NCBI GenBank assembly: GCA_902788505.1
Contig: CADAKH010000003.1
Location: 1-64,000, forward strand
Reading direction: 5' to 3'
Length of the DNA stretch: 64,000 nucleotides
Source: Oscillospiraceae bacterium
Lineage (GTDB): Bacteria; Bacillota; Clostridia; Saccharofermentanales; Saccharofermentanaceae
Shown piece by piece: positions 34,071 to 41,044 of this stretch; positions within the stretch are counted from its first letter, which is position 1; each line of letters begins with the position of its first letter. The notes beneath the pieces were generated by a model. It had not been told where the DNA came from, searched no databases, and worked only from the letters and a program-made list of their open reading frames with translations. The translations under genes were made by a program, and so were the position numbers.

Positions 34071-34143
34071 TCGAGGTGACAGGATTCGAACCTGCGACCC
34101 CATGCTCCCAAAGCACGTACGCTACCAACTGCGCTACACCTCG
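34071..34143 (-). tRNA. tRNA-Pro (anticodon UGG)
   Basis: A complete cloverleaf on the minus strand: acceptor CGAGGTG/CACCTCG with discriminator A, D arm GCGCAGTTGGTAGCG, anticodon stem CGTGC/GCATG around loop TTTGGGA, and T arm with GGTTCGAATCC. The anticodon TGG reads CCA and other proline codons. CCA is not encoded. A single tRNA gene with no neighbours of its kind. Confidence 0.95.
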
Positions 34144-34186
34144 ATGCCGACGACAATTATATATGTTTTGAAAGTTCTGTGCAAAT

Positions 34187-34216
34187 GAAAGGCCTGCACC
34201 AATTGATGCAGGCCTT
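34187..34216 (-). terminator. Terminator of the DUF4870-type gene
   Basis: A perfect 10-bp stem (34189-34198 AAGGCCTGCA with 34207-34216) and 8-nt loop, ending in TTTCATTT in the minus direction, 20 nt after the stop codon. Confidence 0.7.
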
Positions 34217-34236
34217 GATGACTTATTATTCAAGTA

Positions 34237-34599
34237 TTACTTTACGATCTTGATCTTGTCACCGATAACCGGGATAGAGAAATACTTTGTCTTTGCAGCG
34301 GCAACGATGCCCATGACCATAACTGCAACACAGCAGCCCCAGACTGCGAGTTCGAAAAGCCAGCCTACATAGGGGATGAGTCCCAAAAGGAATCCGACTA
34401 CGCCTGCGATAGCTTCCATGATCGAAAGAACGATTCCGTTATTTACGTGATGTCTTACAAAAGGTGATGTTTTCTCAGGTGAGATCAATAAACCTAAAAG
34501 CCAAAAAAGACCAATGTAAGCAAAGATTGAGAACAGCTTTGCGTTAGAAGGAAGCTGCTCGGAATAAGGTCCCTGCTGAGGGTTCTGATTTTCTGACAT
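34237..34599 (-). CDS. Small DUF4870-type membrane protein
   Basis: A 120-residue protein. A short polar head (SENQNPQQGPYSEQL) is followed by three or four membrane helices: LFSIFAYIGLFWLLGLLI, ISIMEAIAGVVGFLLGLI-like and CCVAVMVMGIVAAA. The cluster SPFVRHHVNNGI between helices matches the DUF4870/Tic20-like pattern (F-x-x-x-H-x-x-x-x). Function unknown. ATG 34599 has AAAGGAG at good distance; a longer frame from 34788 crosses the divergent promoter region and is rejected. Confidence 0.8.
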   Translation of the reverse strand: MSENQNPQQGPYSEQLPSNAKLFSIFAYIGLFWLLGLLISPEKTSPFVRHHVNNGIVLSIMEAIAGVVGFLLGLIPYVGWLFELAVWGCCVAVMVMGIVAAAKTKYFSIPVIGDKIKIVK

Positions 34600-34671
34600 A
34601 CAGATTGCTCCTTTACTTATTTGAGATAAAATTATATTAACATAGTTGAATTGATATAGGGAGAATGCAAA

Positions 34672-35388
34672 TTGATTAAAGTTACCAGCTATAAAAGCGA
34701 CAATATACATACATACGGGCTTGGCGCGACGGTTGCTATGGAGTATCTTCTCAAAAACCGTGATGCCGTAAAAGGAATGATCCTTCATCCGGGTTTCAGA
34801 TCTGAAGAGACTATCGCGAAGATAAAGGACATCTGTGGAAACGATATACCCGTATCCACAGAAGAAAAGCCGTTTAACATCCTCTCAAAAAAGGATAACT
34901 GCTTCGTCATCTGCGTTATCGAAAAAAAGAAGGCCAGGCTTAACGACGGCAATCACATGGTTCTCGTCAATCCTTCCAACTGCGGTAACCTCGGCACGAT
35001 CGTAAGGAGCTGCCTGGGTTTTGGCGTAAAGGATATTGCGATAGTGGGAAAGACTGCAGCAGATCCGTTTGATCCGAAGACGATCAGGGCGTCCATGGGG
35101 GCATGCGCAAGCGTGAGGATCGAAGTTTTCGACGAGTTTTCAGAATATGCTAAAAGATTTCCTTCGAACAACCTATATCCGTTCATGCTCGACGGTAGCA
35201 CTAAACTTCAGGAAACCACGATAAATAAGCCGTTTTCGCTGATCATGGGCAATGAGGCGACAGGACTTGATCCGTCATTTCAGAAGATAGGACAGCCCAT
35301 AAGAATTGAGCATACTTCGAATATTGACAGCTTAAATATTACAATTGCCGCAAGTATCGGACTTTATGAAGCAACAAAGACTTGCTAA
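34672..35388 (+). CDS. SpoU/TrmH family RNA methyltransferase
   Basis: A 238-residue protein. An N-terminal substrate-binding domain (about 1-95) precedes a SPOUT methyltransferase domain. The three SpoU motifs are VNPSNCGNLGTIVRSCLGFG, LIMGNEATGLD and IEHTSNIDSLNITIAASIG. Catalyses 2'-O-methylation of rRNA or tRNA; the exact target is not readable from sequence. It starts at TTG 34672 with GGGAG upstream, the only start that keeps the N-terminal domain. Directly upstream of rpsT, which has its own promoter. Confidence 0.9.
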   Translation: MIKVTSYKSDNIHTYGLGATVAMEYLLKNRDAVKGMILHPGFRSEETIAKIKDICGNDIPVSTEEKPFNILSKKDNCFVICVIEKKKARLNDGNHMVLVNPSNCGNLGTIVRSCLGFGVKDIAIVGKTAADPFDPKTIRASMGACASVRIEVFDEFSEYAKRFPSNNLYPFMLDGSTKLQETTINKPFSLIMGNEATGLDPSFQKIGQPIRIEHTSNIDSLNITIAASIGLYEATKTC

Positions 35389-35410
35389 TAAAAATATATC
35401 GTGATACAAT
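35382..35410 (+). promoter_or_regulatory. Promoter of rpsT
   Basis: TTGCTA (35382-35387), a 17-bp spacer and TACAAT (35405-35410) preceded by TGA, an extended -10. The -35 box overlaps the end of the methyltransferase gene. Confidence 0.65.
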
Positions 35411-35453
35411 TCTTCGGTAATTTGAAGATATAACTCTAAAAAGGAGAGATAAA

Positions 35454-35714
35454 ATGCCTAATATTAAATCAGCTATCAAGCGTGTAAGCGTTTCCGAGAA
35501 GAAGGCTGCTGCCAATAAGAGCAAGAAGAGTGCTATCCGCACAACTGTTAAGAAGGCAAAGGCTGATATCGCTAACGGCGAGAATCTTGATGCTACAATC
35601 AAGTCTACACAGAAGGCATTGGACCAGGCTGCTGCTAAGGGCCACATGAGCAAGAATGCAGCTTCCAGAACAAAGTCCAGACTTGCTAAGGCTGCTAACG
35701 CTGCCAAGGCTTAA
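35454..35714 (+). CDS. rpsT: 30S ribosomal protein S20
   Basis: An 86-residue, strongly basic, Ala/Lys-rich helical protein. MPNIKSAIKRVSVSEKKAAA at the start and KGHMSKNAASRTKSRLAKAA at the end are diagnostic of S20, which binds 16S rRNA early in 30S assembly. AAAGGAGAG precedes the ATG. Codon choice is highly restricted, as expected for a highly expressed gene. Confidence 0.97.
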   Translation: MPNIKSAIKRVSVSEKKAAANKSKKSAIRTTVKKAKADIANGENLDATIKSTQKALDQAAAKGHMSKNAASRTKSRLAKAANAAKA

Positions 35715-35738
35715 TTGACCTAACTAAGAGAATAATTG

Positions 35739-35775
35739 AGCCGTCTGTCGGAATTTCCGGCGGACGGCTTTGTTC
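35739..35775 (+). terminator. Terminator of rpsT
   Basis: A 13-bp stem (35739-35751 with 35757-35769, two G-U wobbles in RNA), loop AATTT, followed by TTGTT. Confidence 0.8.
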
Positions 35776-35780
35776 TGCGT

Positions 35781-37067
35781 TTATTTAACTATTACGGGGA
35801 TCGATTCCCATTCGGAAGCGGTGTTTTTACCGTAAAGCTTCCAGCCGAGAGAAGCAGCTCTCATGTCGAGCTCAAATATCTTTTTAAGATCCTCATTTTC
35901 AGATTGGAGTTCCAGGCAGTCGGAAGGTCTGTTGATAACAGGGATCTTCGCGCATTTACCCATTATCTTAAGACAATACTTACCTTCGGAATTAAAGCCC
36001 AGCACTCTGATGTAGGGAGGACGCTTTATCTCAAGATAAGAACCGTCCTGGCCTGTCATCAGGCTTGCCAGAGCTCGCTGGATCCTGGAAACCGTATATC
36101 TCTTTGTTGATATCTTTTTCTCGAAAACCTTAAGGTCGTGATCGTCATCAGGTATGGTGTCAGATCTGATATCAGATGCAAAGTTTTTGATATAGCCTGA
36201 CAAGTCGTCGCTCATGTAAGCGATACTGTCTAGCTCGGCGGCATTTGCCGTAATCATCGCATTTCTGATGTAGCCAACGTAATCAGGATATCTGAAAACT
36301 CCTGAAGAAGCAGATGACAGCATTGCGCCGAGTGAACGGTCAGGCATGTGTCCGTTAAGTTTGCCGGCGATGGCTGACTGGCTGAAATGAGGTGCCTCTG
36401 TTGAGATCGCGTTGCGGATAGATGTCGCACTCGCAAAATCCGCACCGATGTCAGAAGAGTGGTAGCCTTCGCCCTCGCGCCTTATCATGATCACGTTGAT
36501 CCTGTGTTTCTTATCGATCTTTTTCAGTGCCAACAGATAGTCTAATGCGAGTATGGAATTAGGACTTGAGAGTACCGGATCCAGATCGCCTCCGATACCT
36601 TTTTGGGACGCCAGATCCTTTATGGCGGCAGCTCTTGCCTGGGGAAAACTGATCCCCGTGGAAATATATTCATTCAGCTTAGTGTTGAAAACTTCATCAT
36701 TTGCGAAATCCATATCCGCGAGAGCTCTAAGGATATCGGTATTATCCGTATCAACACCGAAAGCGATGTCGGTTACGACACCCGTGGAGATCAGTTCGGA
36801 AACGGCGCCTTCCGCAAATCTCGAAGAAGGTGCACATGAAAAACTGAAGGGGAGTTCGAGAACAACATCCGCGCCGCAAAGAAGAGCCTGTCTGGCACGT
36901 ACTACAGGAGGACAGATTGCAGGAAGACCGCGCTGTGTGAAAAAGCCGGACATGACGGGCATAACGATAGCCCTCGGATCATTTACGATCTCACGGGCCT
37001 TTCCGATCAGGTATTCGTGACCGTTATGAAATGGATTAAATTCCGCAATTATTCCTATGACCCGCAA
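35781..37067 (-). CDS. tmcAL: tRNA(Met) cytidine acetate ligase TmcAL
   Basis: A 428-residue nucleotidyltransferase-fold enzyme. The start VIGIIAEFNPFHNGHEYLI contains the H-x-G-H motif, followed by SGFFTQRGLPA and the GADVVLELPF segment typical of TmcAL (YlbM). The family uses ATP and acetate to make N4-acetylcytidine at the wobble base of elongator tRNA-Met. It starts at TTG 37067 with AGAGGA upstream. Convergent with rpsT, divergent from the next gene. Confidence 0.93.
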   Translation of the reverse strand: MRVIGIIAEFNPFHNGHEYLIGKAREIVNDPRAIVMPVMSGFFTQRGLPAICPPVVRARQALLCGADVVLELPFSFSCAPSSRFAEGAVSELISTGVVTDIAFGVDTDNTDILRALADMDFANDEVFNTKLNEYISTGISFPQARAAAIKDLASQKGIGGDLDPVLSSPNSILALDYLLALKKIDKKHRINVIMIRREGEGYHSSDIGADFASATSIRNAISTEAPHFSQSAIAGKLNGHMPDRSLGAMLSSASSGVFRYPDYVGYIRNAMITANAAELDSIAYMSDDLSGYIKNFASDIRSDTIPDDDHDLKVFEKKISTKRYTVSRIQRALASLMTGQDGSYLEIKRPPYIRVLGFNSEGKYCLKIMGKCAKIPVINRPSDCLELQSENEDLKKIFELDMRAASLGWKLYGKNTASEWESIPVIVK

Positions 37068-37135
37068 TTTATGTATATCCTCTGCTTTTGGTATAATCTT
37101 TGATTGTAAAGATTATATTTCATAAGGCAGAGATT

Positions 37136-38488
37136 ATGCAACGCAAGGAAATAGCCGGTGTCGGTATCGGGAAGATTGTAACAGGAGCGATCATTATCGC
37201 GCTTGCTCTTGGCGTGACTGTGTTTTATCTGTTCTATACCGGAAGGTTCGGAGGTGGTTCCAAACTGAAGATCACTTCTCCGGCACGTGTCGGATATGAA
37301 TACAGCCACCTTGCAGCTGATAACAATATCGTAAGTGATTATCTTTTCGGCAGGACAAAAAAACTCATTGTAGGAAAAGGCGGTGACGGAATACTTGCCG
37401 CTACATCTTATACGATAGCCGGACGTCTTGTAACACAGGAGGCGGAAAGTTCCGGAATTTACGGATTATCTGATCAGGCATTGCTCCTTAAGTGTTATGT
37501 CAGGGGAGGGGACAGAGCAAGTGCTGTTGCCCTCAAAGAGGAAGTCGTTAAACGATTCAGACTTCCTGACGGAACATACAGGGCATTTGTATATGCAGAC
37601 AGTGCGGCATCAGGTGAAGAGATCGTGTCGGTATCGGCTTCGATCGACTGGCTCGATGCGATGATGGAATACTATATTTCTTATGGCAGTGATTCTGACT
37701 ATAAAGAGATAAAAACGATAGTGGATAATATTTTCGACGGGGAAGGAAAGATAAGGACAGAGAAGATTTCTGTTGCCAAATACTCCGAATCACTCTATGT
37801 AAGCCTTGAGGATCCGAGCATTATCGATGCGGACGAAGAAGGTTCAATGGAACAGCTGTACGGAACGATCACGGGAGATTACGACAGCGCTGAAGTCGAA
37901 ACTAATGAGATACAGGAAGAGATCGAAGGAGTATTGCTCTCTAATATCAATCTGAGACTGATAAGAGACCTTGAGAACAACGGCCTTATCGCTCAGGGAG
38001 CGTATGAGAAAGCTCTGGAAGCCGTTAAGGGCGGCTTTGCAGGTGCAGGATACTCTTTCTATGCTTATGCAACCTCCGGTGCCATGGACTGCGGTGATTA
38101 TATCTACAGCGGCGAGAGCACCGGCACCATCGATATCGCACAGAGCATTAAGACAATGAGAAATCTTGCTGAAGTGGGCGAGCTCGACAGCTCCTCTTAT
38201 GCCGAATTCAAAGGTCTGGTAATGAATGACGGAAGAATATACACGGAATTTGTTCTTATGACCGGCAACTATTCGGGAAGGGAAGCCATGGGCGCATATG
38301 CTGACGGAATGATGATCGCATATTACATGGGTGACACTGATCTCTATGACAGACTCTCGGATACGCTTGGCAAAAGGGTTGCGACCAAATCGACCAGCCC
38401 TGCTCTTTACATGGTTTTCAGGGAAGAAAACGACAGATATGTATTCTATGCGAGAGAGAATCTGAGCACCCGTCTGGCTACTTTGTAA
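37136..38488 (+). CDS. Exported or anchored protein of unknown function, possible helical-toroid fold
   Basis: A 450-residue protein with one N-terminal membrane anchor or signal (about 10-33, IVTGAIIIALALGVTVFYLF) and a long exported helical region. Repeating helix pairs with conserved small and aromatic residues (SGIYGLSDQALLLKCYVRG, VSASIDWLDAMMEYY, AYADGMMIAYYMGD) resemble the six-hairpin toroid of some glycosidases. I see no catalytic signature and do not assign activity. ATG 37136 is preceded by AAGGCAGAG and, 39 nt upstream, a TATAAT (37092-37097). A TTG at 37100 would put the start at the promoter. Confidence 0.6.
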   Translation: MQRKEIAGVGIGKIVTGAIIIALALGVTVFYLFYTGRFGGGSKLKITSPARVGYEYSHLAADNNIVSDYLFGRTKKLIVGKGGDGILAATSYTIAGRLVTQEAESSGIYGLSDQALLLKCYVRGGDRASAVALKEEVVKRFRLPDGTYRAFVYADSAASGEEIVSVSASIDWLDAMMEYYISYGSDSDYKEIKTIVDNIFDGEGKIRTEKISVAKYSESLYVSLEDPSIIDADEEGSMEQLYGTITGDYDSAEVETNEIQEEIEGVLLSNINLRLIRDLENNGLIAQGAYEKALEAVKGGFAGAGYSFYAYATSGAMDCGDYIYSGESTGTIDIAQSIKTMRNLAEVGELDSSSYAEFKGLVMNDGRIYTEFVLMTGNYSGREAMGAYADGMMIAYYMGDTDLYDRLSDTLGKRVATKSTSPALYMVFREENDRYVFYARENLSTRLATL

Positions 38489-38570
38489 TTACCCTATTTA
38501 TTATTTGAAATAATATAGGTTTACGAGTATACTTTTGACGACTAAAAATTCCAAAAGGAGATTAATATAT

Positions 38571-39662
38571 ATGGCATTTATTGATGACATCATGGCCAGA
38601 GCCAAAGCTGACAAGAAGACTATCGTTCTTCCCGAGTCAATGGACAAGAGAACTTTTGAGGCTGCCGAGAAGATACTCAAGGCAGATATGGCTAACCTTA
38701 TAATTATCGGAACACCGGATGAGATCGCAAAGAATTCAGAAGGCTTTGATATCACAGGTGCTACGATCGTTGATCCTTTTAATGATCCCAATAAACAGAA
38801 ATATATCGATAAGTTTGTTGAGCTCCGTGGCGTAGACACCATGGTTGCTGCAGCAAAGAAGAAGGCAGAGAAGAAGGGTCTTTCCGAAGAAGAGACAAAT
38901 GCTCTTATCGCTGATGCTCAGAAGAAGGGCATCACACCCGAGAAGGCTGAGGAGAAGATGAACTCAGACTATATGTACTATGCATGCCTTATGTGCAAGT
39001 GCGGTGACGCTGACGGTGCCGTATCCGGTGCATGCCACTCAACAGGTAATACGATCCTTCCTGCTCTCCAGCTTCTTAAGACAAAACCCGGCATTTCTTC
39101 AGTATCCGGATTCTTCCTTATGGATGTTCCTAACTGCGATCTTGGTGAGCACGGTCTCTTTATTTTCGCTGACTGCGCAGTAAACACTGATGTTGACTCC
39201 GCTAAGCTTGCAGAGATCGCTAAGCTCTCCGCTGAGTCATTCGAACAGTTCATCGGCGCTCCTGCAAAGGTTGCAATGCTCTCATATTCTTCATACGGTT
39301 CAGCAAAGCACGCTGATGTTGATAAGGTAGCAAATGCAGTTAAGATCGCCAAGGAAAAGTATCCTGATCTCGTAGTAGACGGTGAACTCCAGCTCGACGC
39401 AGCTCTCGTTGAAGAGGTCGGTCAGCTTAAGGCACCCGGATCACCGGTTGCAGGCCACGCTAACACATTGGTATTCCCTTCTCTCGAAGCAGGCAACATC
39501 GGTTACAAGCTCGTTCAGAGACTTGCAAAGGCTCCTGCATATGGTCCGGTCCTTCAGGGTCTTGCACTTCCTGTAAATGATCTCTCCAGAGGATGCAATG
39601 CTGACGACATCGTTGGTACAGTTGCTATTACGGCAGTTCAGGCTCAGGCTACACAGGCTTAA
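38571..39662 (+). CDS. pta: Phosphate acetyltransferase
   Basis: Interconverts acetyl-CoA and acetyl phosphate; with AckA it makes ATP from fermentation. A 363-residue class I Pta: opening FIDDIMARAKADKKTIVLPE, then VSGACHSTGNTILPALQLL, and NTLVFPSLEAGNIGYKLVQR near the end. It is about 30 residues longer than usual because of a Lys/Glu-rich insert (about 88-118; AEKKGLSEEETNALIADAQ) before the KKGITPEKAEEKM segment. AAAAGGAG precedes ATG 38571. Forms an operon with ackA (46-nt gap). Confidence 0.95.
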   Translation: MAFIDDIMARAKADKKTIVLPESMDKRTFEAAEKILKADMANLIIIGTPDEIAKNSEGFDITGATIVDPFNDPNKQKYIDKFVELRGVDTMVAAAKKKAEKKGLSEEETNALIADAQKKGITPEKAEEKMNSDYMYYACLMCKCGDADGAVSGACHSTGNTILPALQLLKTKPGISSVSGFFLMDVPNCDLGEHGLFIFADCAVNTDVDSAKLAEIAKLSAESFEQFIGAPAKVAMLSYSSYGSAKHADVDKVANAVKIAKEKYPDLVVDGELQLDAALVEEVGQLKAPGSPVAGHANTLVFPSLEAGNIGYKLVQRLAKAPAYGPVLQGLALPVNDLSRGCNADDIVGTVAITAVQAQATQA

Positions 39663-39708
39663 GGGCTTAACGGTTTAAGATAACTATGAAGACAGGAGAT
39701 TTAGTCTA

Positions 39709-40905
39709 ATGAAGATTTTAGTAATTAACTGCGGAAGCTCATCCGCCAAGTTCCAGCTTTTCGACATCGATACAGGTGATGTCCTCGCTAAAGGTAATGC
39801 CGAGAGAATCGGTATCGACGGTAAGCTCACATATAAGCCCACAGGCAAGGATGAGTTCATCTCAACAGAACCCATGCCTGATCACAAGGTTGCCGTAAGA
39901 ATGATCCTTGATGCACTTGTTGATAAGGATCACGGCGTTATCGCTGACGTATCCGAGATCGCTGCCGTAGGCCACAGAGTCCTCCACGGCGGTAAGTACT
40001 ACAGCGAATCAGTTATCGTTAACGATGATGTTAAGAAGGTTATCAGGGATTGCTTCCCTCTTGGCCCTCTCCACAATCCTGCAAACCTCATCGGTATCGA
40101 GGCATGTGAGGATGTTCTTCCTGCAGGCACACCTCAGGTTGCAGTTTTTGATACAGCATTCCATCAGACAATGCCTGCCAAGGCATATACTTATGCTCTT
40201 CCTTATGAGCTTTCCGAGAAGTACGACATCCGCCGTTACGGTTTCCACGGAACATCTCACCGTTATGTAAGCCACAGAGTAGCAGACTTCCTCGGCAAGA
40301 AGTACGAGGATCTCAAGATCATTACATGCCACCTCGGTAACGGTTCTTCTTTCGCTGCTGTTAAGGACGGCAAGTGCCAGGATACATCAATGGGTCTTAC
40401 ACCTCTTGCAGGTATCTGCATGGGCACAAGAACAGGTGACATCGATCCTGCAATCGTTCCTTTCCTCATGAAGAATGAGAATCTCACACCTGACGAGATG
40501 GACACACTTCTCAACAAGAAGAGCGGTGTTCAGGGTGTTTCGGGCGTTTCTTCTGACTTCAGAGATCTTGAGAAGGCAGCTAAGGAAGGCAATGACAGAG
40601 CTCAGCTCGCACTCGATATGTTCGCATATCAGGGCAAGAAGATCATCGGTTCTTATGCAGCAGCTATGGAAGGCGTTGATGTTATCGTCTTCACAGCAGG
40701 TATCGGCGAGAACACAGATCACATGAGAAAAGCTATGTGTGAAGGTCTCGAGTTCATGGGCGTTGAGTTTGATGAAGAGGCTAATGCAGGTCTCCGCGGC
40801 AAGGAAGCAATCATCTCCAAGCCCACATCCAAGGTAACAGTTTGCGTTATTCCTACAAACGAGGAGCTCGCAATCGCTCAGGAGACAGAAAGACTTGTAA
40901 GATAA
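39709..40905 (+). CDS. ackA: Acetate kinase
   Basis: A 398-residue ASKHA-fold kinase converting acetyl phosphate and ADP to acetate and ATP. Signatures: [40 protein letters not shown] and FTAGIGEN. Length and motifs are complete. CAGGAGA precedes the ATG. Codon use is strongly biased, as in rpsT and pta, pointing to high expression and to acetate-forming fermentation as a main energy route. Confidence 0.97.
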   Translation: MKILVINCGSSSAKFQLFDIDTGDVLAKGNAERIGIDGKLTYKPTGKDEFISTEPMPDHKVAVRMILDALVDKDHGVIADVSEIAAVGHRVLHGGKYYSESVIVNDDVKKVIRDCFPLGPLHNPANLIGIEACEDVLPAGTPQVAVFDTAFHQTMPAKAYTYALPYELSEKYDIRRYGFHGTSHRYVSHRVADFLGKKYEDLKIITCHLGNGSSFAAVKDGKCQDTSMGLTPLAGICMGTRTGDIDPAIVPFLMKNENLTPDEMDTLLNKKSGVQGVSGVSSDFRDLEKAAKEGNDRAQLALDMFAYQGKKIIGSYAAAMEGVDVIVFTAGIGENTDHMRKAMCEGLEFMGVEFDEEANAGLRGKEAIISKPTSKVTVCVIPTNEELAIAQETERLVR

Positions 40906-40950
40906 TTCGTAAGAATGTCTGAAAACACAATCTAATACAGCACTTATCTC

Positions 40951-40988
40951 CACCTCATGATCGGACTTATCGGTCCTTTCATGAGGTG
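40951..40988 (+). terminator. Hairpin after ackA, probable terminator
   Basis: CACCTCATGA (40951-40960) pairs with TCATGAGGTG (40979-40988); inside it GGAC and GTCC (40963-40966, 40973-40976) form a second stem. The T-run is poor (TATTATTT further on), so it may be a weak terminator or an mRNA-stabilising hairpin. Confidence 0.5.
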
Positions 40989-41044
40989 AGAGTATTATTT
41001 GCTTGAACATAACAGAGAATCATACCGGAAGGTTATTATATTTA

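Noticed and set aside
38496..38520. AT-rich imperfect inverted repeat before pta
   Set aside because: Pairing is interrupted and almost all A-T; too weak to call a terminator or operator.
40387..41010. 207-codon open frame on the minus strand across ackA
   Set aside because: It is antisense to a clear acetate kinase with strong codon bias and has no ribosome site or recognisable product.
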